From Odontocerum albicorne (lineage: Eukaryota > Arthropoda > Insecta > Trichoptera > Odontoceridae): a stretch of DNA of 64,000 nucleotides. How positions within the stretch are numbered: position 1 is the first letter of the stretch; each line of letters opens with the position of its first letter. The position numbers were made by a program, and so were the translations under genes. This document shows positions 45,956 to 58,189 of this stretch, piece after piece. The stretch covers positions 13,677,112 through 13,741,111 of the forward strand of contig OX463854.1 in assembly GCA_949825065.1 (NCBI GenBank), written 5' to 3'. Below the pieces are notes generated by a model that worked only from the letters and a program-made list of their open reading frames with translations, had not been told where the DNA came from and did not search any database.

Positions 45956-46597
45956 TAAAACCAATTACAAACTCAATTATTAGAATCACATATCACTCTC
46001 ACTCACTTGGCGCTTTTACTTTGTAAATAAATTAATTTGGTTGCTATTAGTTTAAACAAAGCTTTTTTTTGCCAGAAAGATGTACACACTTTTTAGTTTC
46101 GTTTCATTCAAATTCAAGACAGTTGATTCAATTTTCATTACAAAACAGATTTAACTCATCATTTAGTTAAAAATAATCTTAAAACGTAAGATATTCATTG
46201 TTTTTAATATACATTTTTTATGTATTATAGATTAATTATTATAGATTTAACTGATAAGATGATTGCAAAGATAATTATAAAGGTATAAGGCAAGATACGA
46301 CAGTGTCAATTACAATAAGACAACGAGACTCGAGAAAAGAAACAACACGACGACAAGTACAAGGACAAGGACAACGTTATATTGAAAACAAAAAATTTAT
46401 TTATTTCAGTCATTATTGACGAGTTATCACTGTTTTTTTTTAAATACGTGGTAATACTATTTTAAGAGTAGAGCTAGGATTATTAACACAAGCTTACAGA
46501 TTTTTTTCAAAATGTTACAATTTAAGTGTACAAGTTTATATTTACAAAGGATAAATTGTTTTCGTAATTCTGTATGTGATTTTAAAATGAAGACTGT

Positions 46598-46714
46598 AAA
46601 ATGATAATGGTTATAAATGTAGTGCGATTTAGTAAGTAAAATGATAATGGTTATAAATGTAGTACGATTTAGTAAGTAAAATGATAATGGTTATAAATGT
46701 AGTGCGATTTAGTA
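46598..46714. repeat. Tandem array, 3 x 40 bp
   Basis: Three copies of AAAATGATAATGGTTATAAA TGTAGTGCGATTTAGTAAGT, nearly identical, at 46598, 46638 and 46678. Confidence 0.92.
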
Positions 46715-47218
46715 ACCTAAGCCTCGACAAATGTACTATACTTTCGTGTTACCAAATTATTGAGAATCAAATAATAATTCAAATTAATAAAAAAAAATCA
46801 TTTAAAAAAAGATTAAGTAATGTAATAAACTTGGCTACATGTAAAATGCTTATTCTTTTAGCGAAACACTTACAATAATATTTAAAATAACGATGTAAAT
46901 TCAACATACTCATATACAGAACATAGAAATGATGGTTCGATACGATTTGATATAACCAGTTACAAATGACGAACCTTATTCAAATTTTTACGAAAAATTC
47001 CCAAACAAATGTTTGAAGACAAAACCATCAAACATTGTGTTGATAACATCTTTACCAAACAAAACTTTTATTGTAATATTTTTTTTTGTTATTTATTTTC
47101 GTGTTGAAATAATGATAAGATCAGAATAAACGCGGCAGACGAATATTACCATCCAATAATTTCATAAAAGTAACTCACAACAATATACTATAGCTGACAA
47201 AGATTGATTTTTTTAATA
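46715..47218. other. No gene seen
   Basis: AT-rich spacer without recognisable features. Confidence 0.4.
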
Positions 47219-47415
47219 AGCAATCCACCTAAACAAGGATGATTTTGACCATCGAATTCTAGTCATAAATAATGTAATTATATGAGTCAATAAATTAGAA
47301 CAATTTTTTTTAATTACAATTCTAGATCATTACAAGTTTAGCTGATTTAGCTTCAAAAATAATATTTGTTTATTTTTTGCGGCATTTTGTTGCCAAAGAT
47401 CACAGAGAATGTGCA
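47219..47415 (+). repeat. Dispersed repeat family A, diverged copy
   Basis: GCAATCCACCTAAACAAGGA, then TATATGAGTCAATAAATTAG, ACAATTCTAGATCATTACAA and TAGCTTCAAAAAT follow the block order of the units at 26485 and 27646. Confidence 0.55.
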
Positions 47416-47559
47416 AACGTTTCATTTCTAAATGTCATCCAGAAGCACTGTCAATACAATACAGAATTGTCTTTGGTATTTAGGAAACTGTTTGACATAA
47501 TTAAAAAGTGAACAACATAATAAAGGCTTGATAACTATCGAATAGACTACAGATGTGAG

Positions 47560-49090
47560 CAGTAGCGGCTGGCTCATCAGTGCTCTCGTGCGCCGAACTA
47601 CTAAATTGATATAACAATAAACACCTAAAGAAGTATAGCGAAAATGTATTATCATAACAATATTTATGAAAAATAATATATATTTATGTCGACATGGCTC
47701 ACTACAATATGTAACTCGATTTGTTAGAGCTCATTTGTTGTATACATGTGTTTTGCATCTGGACGCAATCTGCGAGCATGTTAGAGTAGGTACTCGCTCT
47801 GCGTGCGTTTTTGAACAAGCCCCGAAAATTAAACAATTCCCTTCAGATTAAAAGAGAACAGAAAATCTTGACACAGCTATATTTGAATAGGGATTTCTAG
47901 GAATTCTTAGTGTTTGTAGTGCGTGCACGAAATATCCGAGTGATCCCGGAAACACCCGAATGGCGCGTATGACAGTTCGCTGGGATAGTAATACATCAAT
48001 TTAAAGATTTTTTTTAAATATGACCACCGCAGAGAAGGGATGATTTGTTCCTAGCGTTTAAACTGGGGCGTCTTTTTAGTACATATATCTTTGCGAGTAT
48101 ATGTCTCCAAATTAACAAACGTTTTTGCTTACCTATTAGGTACCGACTTTTTTCCTTTATTGTTTTGTTTAGTTAACTTGTAATAAATTCCGTTTTCGAT
48201 TTCAATGATATTTTTGCAGTTCCGTCACGTGGCTAAACGCTTTTCTAACTATCTATATAATATTACGAGCCATTTGCAGGATAAACATAACTATTTCGAT
48301 TATTTATTGTGTTTGTTTGCGTAAATTTTTCCAAAAAATTCTGCCACACTGTGATATTTTATTCAAACAATTGCAATTTAAGAATTAAGATCCCGTTATA
48401 ATTCGTAACCATATCAGTGAGTTTTCTTGGACCACCGACTAAACGAATAAAAACCTCGAAGTCAAGTTATTTGTAAAGAAGTCTGTGATACAATTTTGTG
48501 TGAAATGAAACAACGTTTTGCATTCAGTAATCACCTAACTGCAGCAAAATTATTATATAGCGAAAAATTTACTGAGTATAGGTCAACATTTCCCGAACAT
48601 GATTTTATTTTGACGGTAAAAACATACGATTTTTTAAATAAAGTTCAATTCAAAGGTGAACTCAGTGCAATTTATGCTCGCGATGATTTTGCCAATGCTG
48701 AGGGCGCTTTGTCTATTTTACAACTTTTTTATAATACTGGTTTACTAGAAGATTTTTCTCAGATTGTAAAGTTATTTAAACTCGTATGCACTATTCCAAT
48801 GACTTATGTTGAGAGTGAAAGGTGTTTCTAAACGTTAAAAAGGATAAAATCATTTTTGAGAAATACAATGAGCCAGGACAGGACAGACTGAACGCTTTAT
48901 CAATATTAAGCATCGAAAAATAGCTAATTCAGTCTATACCTGATTTTAATAAGATTCATTGGGTCTTCGCTAAGCGGAGAATAGAACTTCTTTATAAATA
49001 GGTATGTAATTTTCTTTTTCTTTATATTATTTGGTATTTGGATACCTACTCTGGTGAACCCCCAATTATTTGGTCCACCAGCCGCCACTG
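47560..49090 (+). mobile_element. hAT element with perfect 8-bp target duplication
   Basis: The left end is CAGTAGCGGCTGG and the right end is CCAGCCGCCACTG, inverted repeats of hAT type. The direct repeat GATGTGAG lies immediately outside on both sides (47552-47559, 49091-49098). The 1531-bp element carries a transposase C-terminal remnant. The identical target duplication suggests a recent insertion. Confidence 0.93.
48496..48975 (+). pseudogene. hAT transposase C-terminus (dimerisation domain), degraded
   Basis: From about 48505 the frame reads KQRFAFSNHLTAAKLLYSEK, then DFANAEGALSILQLFYNTGL and TIPMTYVESERCF, ending at a stop (48829-48831) where the family has a Ser (RCFSTLKRIK). It continues TLKRIKSFLRNTMSQDR, a frameshift, and ALSILSIEK. 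This is the hAT C-terminal dimerisation region of the ZMYM1-like transposases. The N-terminal zinc finger and catalytic core are missing, so it is a non-autonomous derivative. Confidence 0.85.
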
Positions 49091-49098
49091 GATGTGAG

Positions 49099-49620
49099 CA
49101 TGAAGCTGTGAGCAGTTCCCAAAAACTTACAGGGTGAGGCTTCGTCCTCCATCTAACTCAACATAACATTGTTTACGGTGTGCACAAATTTGTGCGTTGC
49201 AGAAACCATATATTGCCACGGTGTGCACATATTTGTGCATTTCGGTTACGTTCAACTTCATGCATAAAAAAACACAAATTAAACTTCTTATTTCTACTGT
49301 CGCATTTGCATTGCTTAATTTTTTTTTTAATAAACACATATTTTTATTAAATATTTTTAATAAACAATATAGTATTTTTAATACACACCCCCGTAAACAA
49401 TGGGTTAAGTAATGTACACTCTAGAATCCTCATGAATACCTCCAGGGCATCAGCCTGCCTGCACTGATTAATTTTGTTATAACTTTTAAGTTTCAGATAA
49501 TTAATTAATTTTACATTTTCCATGCATACAATACTACTGATGGGTTTATTACCACGTGGTTAATCACGTGGCATCTTTCAAACAACCAGAAAAACGATGA
49601 AGAAATCTTAAGTGAAAACT
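49099..49620. other. No gene; small repeated phrase
   Basis: The phrase GGTGTGCACAAATTTGTGCR occurs near 49178 and, as GGTGTGCACATATTTGTGCA, at 49220. It contains an imperfect palindrome. No coding sequence was recognised. Confidence 0.4.
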
Positions 49621-49624
49621 AGAA

Positions 49625-49735
49625 AAGAGTCCTTTTTTTTAAAGTTCTGAGTACCAACGGGATTTAAAAACGCAGCCCCCGGTGTACAAGGCGTGCGTCT
49701 TACCAACTAGGACGCGGAGGTTGTCATTATGACTC
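49625..49735 (-). mobile_element. SINE head fragment
   Basis: On the minus strand: GACAACCTCCGCGTCCTAGT, TGGTAAGACGCACGCCTTGT, then AAATCCCGTTGGTACTCAGA followed by an A-rich run. It matches the tRNA-like head of the local SINE family. Confidence 0.6.
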
Positions 49736-49741
49736 ATTATA

Positions 49742-49792
49742 AAATAAATATTAGCGAAATACAAATTGTTTGTATTTCGCTAATATTTATTT
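49742..49792. repeat. Perfect 24-bp inverted repeat with 3-nt loop
   Basis: AAATAAATATTAGCGAAATA and onward (49742-49765) is the exact reverse complement of 49769-49792; the loop is TTG. Confidence 0.93.
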
Positions 49793-51914
49793 AATTGTTA
49801 TGAATTATTCCATAAATTATTTAAATAGTTATTAATATTGAATTATTTTGAAATATTTTGCAGCTTTGTAAAAGTAGGAAATTGAAATTTGCATTAAATT
49901 TTTTTTTGCTCAAATTAATTCCATCTTTTACCTTTTTTTAAAATTTATCACACTAAGTGTACCGGCAGCTTGTACTCGTATATATGTATAAAAAGAGTTT
50001 AAGCACCATCGCTCTTTGCTGAAAATAAACAACAATATAGCGTGAAATATAACAATAATAATCTTTGGAGATTTTGAAAAACAAGCACGCCATAGCTGAC
50101 GGCTCAGGGCTCGGATGAAAAGACCCGGAGATAGATGGCTTCATTACTTTCGCTGGAACTTTAGTATTTATGGGTGCGTGAGTGCTAGAAAACTGTTATA
50201 TTATTCTTATTATGGGTTTTTAAAAAATAAAATCATGACAACACTTTTTACGTATATCTTGCCTGGAAAACGAGATGTTAAACGATGATATTAGGAATAG
50301 AATTTATTTTTTACATAAAAAATAAATATTTTGGGCTGCTAGCTAGAAGCAGCATACTTTAAAAATGGCCTCGGAATGTTCCTTCACCAGTTATATCATA
50401 TACTTTTCTCATATATATACAATATATATATTTTTTTAAACTCAGATATGCAGAGGCTAGTAATGGTTGGTGCGATATTACTATAGGGGCTCCTGAATAA
50501 TTAGAGTGTCTGTGAAGAACTCATCTAAGATCTGTTAATTCTCCAGACAGACTGCTTCGTGTTAACAGGATCTCAGAGAGGAGATTCACACTATAAATTG
50601 TATTTTTTTCTTAGCATTTCCGTGATTGCACAGATTGGATAGCATGATGGATGTCGACATTTTCAGTTGCCCCAGGGGAAAGCTGAAATCAGGAATACTT
50701 TGTGTTTCTCAGTGATGACTTTTTTTCTTTTAAAATTGCCTTCGTGAATTTCAAACAGTTTGAAATTAAATAAACCATTTGTTCTTAGGTATTTTTAATG
50801 TTAAATATTTTGCTTATGTCGTATAATTATATTTTTCTGTTTTGTATGTTACATAATTGTTTTTCTGTTTCGATTAGGAATTCAAGCTTTGAGGTTTTTT
50901 CAAAAATGTTGTTTACTATTGTATTTATGTGATATGTTTATATTTTCTTAAGTGTTTGTAAAAGTTGTACAGAATTTTTATTTTTCGTAAAGGTAGCAGC
51001 CGTTAAACATTAATGAATTAATATTATTTATATTGACCCTTTATATAAGCTACCGTTTTTACTAGTTAAATTATACTTCTTTTAGTTTTATAATGAAAAG
51101 ATCACGTCAATACATATAAGTTCAGACTAGTCTGCATGCTTCACTTCATTTTAGACCTTTAAAAAATAATATTAATGAAAAACTACTGAATATATCTTAT
51201 TGATAAGAAGTCTTGTGCATATACGATAACAAATCTATGACTAGTGAACAATTAACCTGTTCACCGCGTTAAAAATCAAATTCCACGAATCCTGTGCGCG
51301 GCACAATTTCAGCGTTTTTTAATTTCTAAGTTTAAACACAAATTTTGTTTAGAACCACTGATATTTGATTACAAAACCAAGTAAACATGACACTTAAGTA
51401 ATTTTCTGATAATAAATAATAGTCATTACTCTTAAGGAGACTCATTAAATAAAGGAGATAAACTAAACATTACGTAAAATAAACAAAGGAATGCTACGAT
51501 CAAATCAATGCTTCATGACCCTCACCCGATCAAATGCATATAGCACTAGTAATGTTTATTTACGTAAGAGAGACTTAGTAATGTTTATTTACGTAAGAGA
51601 GACTCATCGCAGGACTCGATCCGCGCGACAGGTCGTTAATGCTGGAAATATTGAGAAACCAAAAAAATTCGGCGCTCTGTTTATTCAACAATATCTCATA
51701 AACTAATATATTATTTGACAAGGTTTTCAGAGATGTCGCTAGAATAAAGATTATTTTAAATTTTAGTTTAATTTTTATTCCGGTTTTGTGTCATTTTTTT
51801 TAAGTATTTGTGATTTGAAACTTGGATTGTCGTCAGATCACAGGCGTTTGTGCTCCCCGCGGGGAAAGAGTTAATTTTGTGACAATACACACAAGCCCTA
51901 GACATGTATAAATG
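49793..51914. other. No recognised gene
   Basis: AT-rich. A short direct duplication at 51550-51605 (AGTAATGTTTATTTACGTAA GAGAGACT, twice) lies in a 71-codon frame that I do not consider a gene. Confidence 0.35.
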
Positions 51915-52113
51915 TTTTACATGTGCTACATGTTCCGTTTTACATGTGCTACATGTTCCGTTTTACATGTGCTACATGTTCCGTTTTAAATGTGCTACAT
52001 GTTCCGTTTTACATGTGCTACATGTTCCGTTTTACATGTACTACATGTTCCGTTTTACATGTGCTACATGTTCCGTTTTACATGTGCTACATGTTCCGTT
52101 TTACATGTGCTAT
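51915..52113. repeat. Tandem array, 8.6 x 23 bp
   Basis: The unit is TTTTACATGTGCTACATGTT CCG, eight full copies and a partial one, with two single-base variants. It contains ACATGT twice per unit. Overlapping open frames in it are by-products. Confidence 0.95.
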
Positions 52114-54955
52114 GATGAACAATGAATGAACCAGATCGGTAACACAAAATCCATTGGTGTTATTAGGACTGAATGCAATATTATCTTCCAGCCACGCTCT
52201 TTTACATCTTGTTTTCAAGAATCTGGATACACTAGTATGTATGAATATGAAACAACCAGATGAATAAATGCTTTATCTTGAACATAATTCCCAAATTTAT
52301 TTTATTATTCATAACGCCCTTAAGATAACTTTTTAAAATATTCAGAAGGTGGTACATTATTAGGCAATTTATATCAAAAATATGTAAATATTGTGAATAA
52401 AGGAGTTGATAAAAATATGCCTCATCAAATCCCGCTTAGCTTTCAAAATACACCCTCGATATTTTATGGAGAGTTCGATATGATTACATAGCCATTTATT
52501 TATCTCCATAAAAGAGAACAAATAATACCCCACAAAAAAGCCTTCCACATTTTTCCAATCCATAGAACTTTTTATTTTTACAGCTGTTTGCAATGATGCT
52601 AAAATAACACTTTATATTTTATTTTCATTATTATATTATGAGAAGTATTGAACACACACCGGTTAAAAGTTGTTTTAAAAAATAATTAATATTATTGTTT
52701 TTGAAAATAATCTTCTGTTAGATTTATTATGCACTGTTTTTTTTAATTTAAGTACATTTTTTTACATTTTGGACTGATTGTACAATTCGTGAAAATAATT
52801 GAGTGCCGTTGTCATGATAAAGAGATGAAATAATATATCCCTATGGCATGAAATATACCTCCTCTGGATTAAAGGCAGACCGGTAACTTGGAGGCATACA
52901 ACGGTATTCTAATTTCCTCACTTTTTGAGTAATTCTCAATATATTAAACTGAAAGCCTTTGGAGATACTTATGTTTCTCAATGATGCCATAAAAATACAT
53001 AAATGCAAATATAAGGACAAACACTGTGCCTACGAGCTGAGGGTGAAGGAATAGTAAAATATATTTTCATTCAACTACATAATATACACCAAATAATTAT
53101 TACAGTCAAAATTAATTATATTTCACAGAAAATAAAACTGGCAAATTGTGAACACCTTATCGACTGAAAATCATGGTGGGCATGTTCACAAATTATTATT
53201 TATGTGCGTTTAGATTAAGTGTTTACTTTTGAAGCGACCGGCTATCTAGTAAAAGTATAAATTTAAATGGTGGGTGCACAGGGGCTGATTGTTTCCTATT
53301 TTTATTGTTATACTCATAGTTTATATCCCTAATTTTGTATATTTGTGACATACTATATAGCTATATGATCTAGTTTTTTTTTTCGGATTTATTTTTGGTG
53401 ACTCCAAGGTTTTTTTTAATTATTACGATAAACTTTTTCCCCTAACACCTGGACAATCGAGAGCGTTTTGTAAATCAAAAAAATAATTCTAAATAATGTG
53501 AACAGATACAATAAATATTAGAGAATAGAAACTCCCAAAACCAAATGTTTTTTTTCTTCTAAATAAAATCATGAATATTTAAAAAAAAAGTGCCTTACGG
53601 ACCAACTTTACTGTGTTAAGTACAAATTAGCCAGTTTATTGCCATATGTAGCTTCTTTCTAGCTAGCCAACAAACACGTGATTTTAACCTCTGCAGCGTG
53701 ACAAAATAACCAAGACAACCGCTCTTCAATTGACTGGTAGTAGGTAATCGTATCACAGCGTGACAGCTAGCGTTATAGGGGAAAATAAAGCGTAGTAATT
53801 AAAATATAAAATATCCAAACGTATGCTATTGTAATTGATAACCCCCGTTGCCATTTAATTCAACCTGGAGATTTCGATTTCCATTTAAGATGGAATTCGA
53901 ATAAAAAGGTTTGGTAGACATATGCGAGCATCTTTGACTATTTTTTGCATGTGATAGTATTGCCAATACATGTTATAACGAAATCTATTTTTTGTGCATA
54001 CTTCAGTGGTGCTTAATCAGATAGTATTATTTATGGGATCAAAGACAATTTATCTCCCGGCCACAACTTCAATATGCCCATTTCACAATTTAGGGTGTAT
54101 AGAACAGTACCAAACAAATGAATGAATAAAAATTTGGTGCAAACCGTTTCCATAAAAAAAAGAAACACTTCATTTAAAAAAGGGCTTTTATTTTAGCTTG
54201 CTACTACAAAATTCACCCTTTTGTGCATTAATGAAAAATAAAATAAAACAGGGGTGTCACACTGTCAATTGTAATGAATTGAAGAGAATACAGAGGCGTG
54301 GTAAGTACACGATTATGCTGAGTGCATCCGGAAAAACATTCGAAGCAGTGATACACCACAGATCAAAGAAATTGAAATGTTTTATCATATTTAAAAAAAA
54401 AGTAAACCATTCCGTTTGGAAAGGAGATAAGGATTAGATTTGATGTATTATTTTGTTCCATACAGGTTTTGTCTTTAAATAGGAACACAGACATGAAAAG
54501 TTTTAAACTACATAATAATATAGTTAAACATGAATTTCATATAAAAATCTCATCATGAAATAATTGAACTAACAAAATTAGTTACTACTGCGCAGTTATT
54601 AGTAATTCGATTACAAGAACCAAAGAATTTGAAACCTAAGTTAGAATAGATTAGTTGCCGAATCAAGGGACTTTCTTCTATCTTTGACTATCAAAAAGGT
54701 AATTGCATTTGTATTCCGCGATGCTTTAATACTTTTCCTATCTACCCTTAAAAGGGGTAAAAAAATAATACAGTATACACAGTTTCATGTATTATTTATT
54801 GAGTTTATTGTCGTAAAATAATAGTCAGACGCTACTGTATCTGCCAGACGAGATTTGACCTTCTTTTGATTTATACGATTTTTTATTATTTCGGTGCCCC
54901 TAAAGTTGAGTTGAACAGTCCATAGTTTTTAAAGTTCATTATTCATTGGTACTAG
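52114..54955. other. No recognised gene
   Basis: Small frames at 52369-52593 (minus) and 54198-54437 (plus) match no family I know. The sequence is AT-rich throughout. Confidence 0.35.
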
Positions 54956-55880
54956 TTAATAATAGTTTGTTTTTCGCTTTTTTAACGTACTTATTTTGTT
55001 ATTGCAAGAGTCACATTAATATTATGTAATATTTCATAAATAGATGATCTTAATTTTAAGTATATGTTCATTTTCTGGAATAACATTTCAATTTGGCCGA
55101 CTTGCGTCTACCTCAAAGTGTTAGAAATATAAGTTGCATATTCAGCTTTAGGAAGCACTCTATAACAATCATTTTTGCGATGTTTTATCAAAATTTATGA
55201 TATTTCATAAATGCTACAAATACACACTACACTTCACAAAATGTATATTTCATAAACACTACAAATACACACTTAACTACACAAAATTTATGATATTTCA
55301 TAAATGCCACAAATACACACTAAACTTCACGAAAAGCCAAATGTGTTACAATAACATTTCAAAAGATTTACAAAGATTTCTTTGCAGTTCGTCTTCCGTC
55401 GGTAAGTTTTCAGCGGTTTTCTTAGCAACACTACAAATACACACTTAACTCCACAAAATTTATGATATTTCATAAATGCCACAAATACACACTACACTTC
55501 ACAAAATGTATATTTCATAAATACTACAAATACACACTTAACTCCACAAAATTTATGATATTTCATAAATGCCACAAATACACACTAAACTTCACGAAAA
55601 GCCGAATGTGTGTGTTACAATAACATTTCAGAAGATTTACAAAGATTTCTTTACAGTTCGTCTTCCGTCGGTAAGTTTTCAGCGGTTTTCTTAGCAAATA
55701 TATTTTTCTAAACATATGCAAATACGGGGAAATTCCTAACCTAATAACCGTTACCGTAATCTTCCTATCCTAACACTCAACTTGTTTTTTTTTTTTAAGT
55801 TTTTATTCCATCAATAAAAGTGAATTTGAGTGCACTTAAGGAGAGTCTGCTCTCTAAACGGTGTTACATAAATTTTCATT
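54956..55880 (+). repeat. Long repeat unit D, copy 1, with internal duplication
   Basis: Landmarks in order: TTTTTAACGTACTTATTTTG, CCTCAAAGTGTTAGA, AGCTTTAGGAAGCACT, TACACACTACACTTCAC, AGATTTACAAAG, TTCGTCTTCCGTCGGTAAGT, GGGGAAATTCCTAACCTAAT, CTTCCTATCCTAACACTCAA and GGAGAGTCTGCTCTCTAAAC. The same series recurs at 58190-59045 and 60780-61150. Within copy 1, an approximately 250-bp block (55190-55433 and 55434-55690) is duplicated, each ending with TCCGTCGGTAAGTTTTCAGC. Confidence 0.6.
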
Positions 55881-56989
55881 TTATTATCATCTCACAACAT
55901 CGTAAGAAAAACTGCAAAAGGTTTACAAAAAAATACTTTAAAAATTTTATTATTTTCATTTTTATAAGTGACAATATCAATATGCTTGCAATAAAATAAG
56001 AAATTTTGGTGTGTTAATTTGCGTAAATTTTAATGACGAAATTCATTACATTTTTTTCAAAACTGCCGTAAAGTTAGAATTGGTATATTAAAAATGTCAC
56101 ACACTAAAGAACCCGAGAAAGATAAATTACCTAAAGACCTAACTAGACTTATAAATTGCAAAGAACGAATCTTGATTAAATTCAACCAATTGATGATTTA
56201 TGCATTGCCCGGAAAATCGAAATTTTATATAATAATGAGTATCTTATATTGATTAATTAAGAAAAAACTTTAAAATATATTGTTTTGAATGTTTTTTTGA
56301 AAAAAAAAAAGGTAAATCGGAATTAGGATTTCTATGCCAGTAATTACCCCTTTTTGAGGAGATTTACCATTTGACTGTAAACGTCTTTATTTGAATCGTT
56401 TAAATTAAAATTAAATTAAGTTGGACTCATCAACTAAGTAGGAACTGCATAATGGCACGTGATTTAGCTTTTGTAACTTGTTATGTTATAAAAGCCAAAT
56501 CTTTAACCAGTTAGTGAATTCAATGACATAACGGTAAAACGTCTCATTCACATTGATAGACGTTATCGCAAGAATTGTGCAAGGTGTATAGGGACTTCAT
56601 AAAAGAGTACGAATATCTCGGACGAATGGTATTCTATAAAGATGGGAAGTCGTGACAAAATTTAATACCAAATCATATCTTACGACGAGACCAAGACTTT
56701 TCGATTATGTGTTTTATTCAATGGTTCGGTTAATCCTTCCTGTCCTGTGATGTGTAACTAGTACACATTGCTTCTAAAAAAACTTTAATATCTCTATAAA
56801 TATAATAAATACTAGTTTCAGATTTTAGGTATTCCTCCGTACCTAATACATTTACGCATTGAATGAAAAAATAATATTAATAATAATTAGCAGTTATTGG
56901 CCATATCAGAGATATTTTGTGAAAATCGGGAATAAATTCACAAATACAATCAAATATGTGCCAGTGTGTGACGTAGGCATATTAATTCT

Positions 56990-57180
56990 AAAAAAACACT
57001 ACGGGCGAGGAAGCGACGCTATTCACGTCTCACTCTCACTCTACTTCGATATATGGGAACTAAAGAAATAGCATTTCAGTTCGTTAGCTTTACACGCTCA
57101 GAAGCCAGCGTCCTTTCGTTCGAGGTGGTCGTCTCGCCCGTTTTGTGAACGTCGTCCGATGTTTATTTTCCATGTTTTCA
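56990..57180. promoter_or_regulatory. CpG-dense patch, possible promoter or transposon end
   Basis: CpG-containing runs such as CACTACGGGCGAGGAAGCGA, TTCAGTTCGTTAGCTTTACA and GTCGTCTCGCCCGTTTTGTG stand out from the AT-rich background. TCAGTT near 57076 fits the arthropod initiator, but no gene follows that I can recognise. It could equally be the 5' end of an old element. Confidence 0.2.
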
Positions 57181-58189
57181 GCAATTAAATATCAATTATT
57201 ATCATTTTTTACTTCAAATTTAATTAATTTAAGCGAATGGCTTTAAATATTCTTATTTTTCCAATTTTAAATCGCTTATTTTTACATGTGTATTCAATAC
57301 ACAGCACCGAAACGGGCGGATTTTTTTAGCACAGTAAGGGAAAGGTTAAAATCAGTAATGGGTTCTCGCTAAATGACAATGTTGACAAGCAAAGAATTGC
57401 ATCCGGCATACTGAAAACTATATTTAATATTTGTTTGAATAAACGTGTATACATAATTACATATTTTATTTATTTATATGACCTGAAATCTAATAAACGC
57501 ATCATTTGTAAAAGAACAACAGGTAATTTAATGTGAACATACGATTTCAATGGATCTAGGTTTGTTGCCTTTCATTAGTAGTGTCCCCAGTAAACTTGGC
57601 TTTTGCCCGTATCTTACTGACGACATTTTTTTTTCAACATATTTCACATTTTCAACATTCAGTGGAATGAAAAAATATATTCTTAAAAACTAAATTATAA
57701 AATAGAAATAAATACGTCCCACTTAAAACTGGGTTAATCCTTGCTCAAACAATCGTCAAAAAAATATTTTTTCCCACTCATTCACGTGTTTGTAAACAAA
57801 ATATTTCCACCAAAATCCAGGCCTCGGAAAAATGACGACGCATTAAATATTTCTGCTTTACATACCCACGACTTTTCACCTTCCAGAAAGTTGCGTTAAT
57901 CAAATATACTACTAAATAACATATATGTTTTTTTATCCTATACCCGTGCAAAGAATAAATAATACTACAAAAAAATCAAACAACTTTTACAAAAATAATA
58001 TAAATAAGGATCATCTCTGTGACTTTGTATCTAAGACACCTGATGTGAATAACAGTTTCGATTACCGTTTATGAATATTTAAAAAAAACATACGTCTGGT
58101 TTTCACTTTAGGTTTCCTAACCATATTTTTTATTTTTTAGAACACATTGTCACATCTCAATAAGGCAGCCAATTCCAAAAAAAATATGG

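Noticed and set aside
49178..49242. Regulatory palindrome GTGCACAAATTTGTGC
   Set aside because: It occurs twice locally as part of a small duplication; there is no adjacent gene to regulate.
51904..52129. Overlapping Cys-rich frames of 68-73 codons
   Set aside because: They are translations of a 23-bp tandem repeat in two frames.
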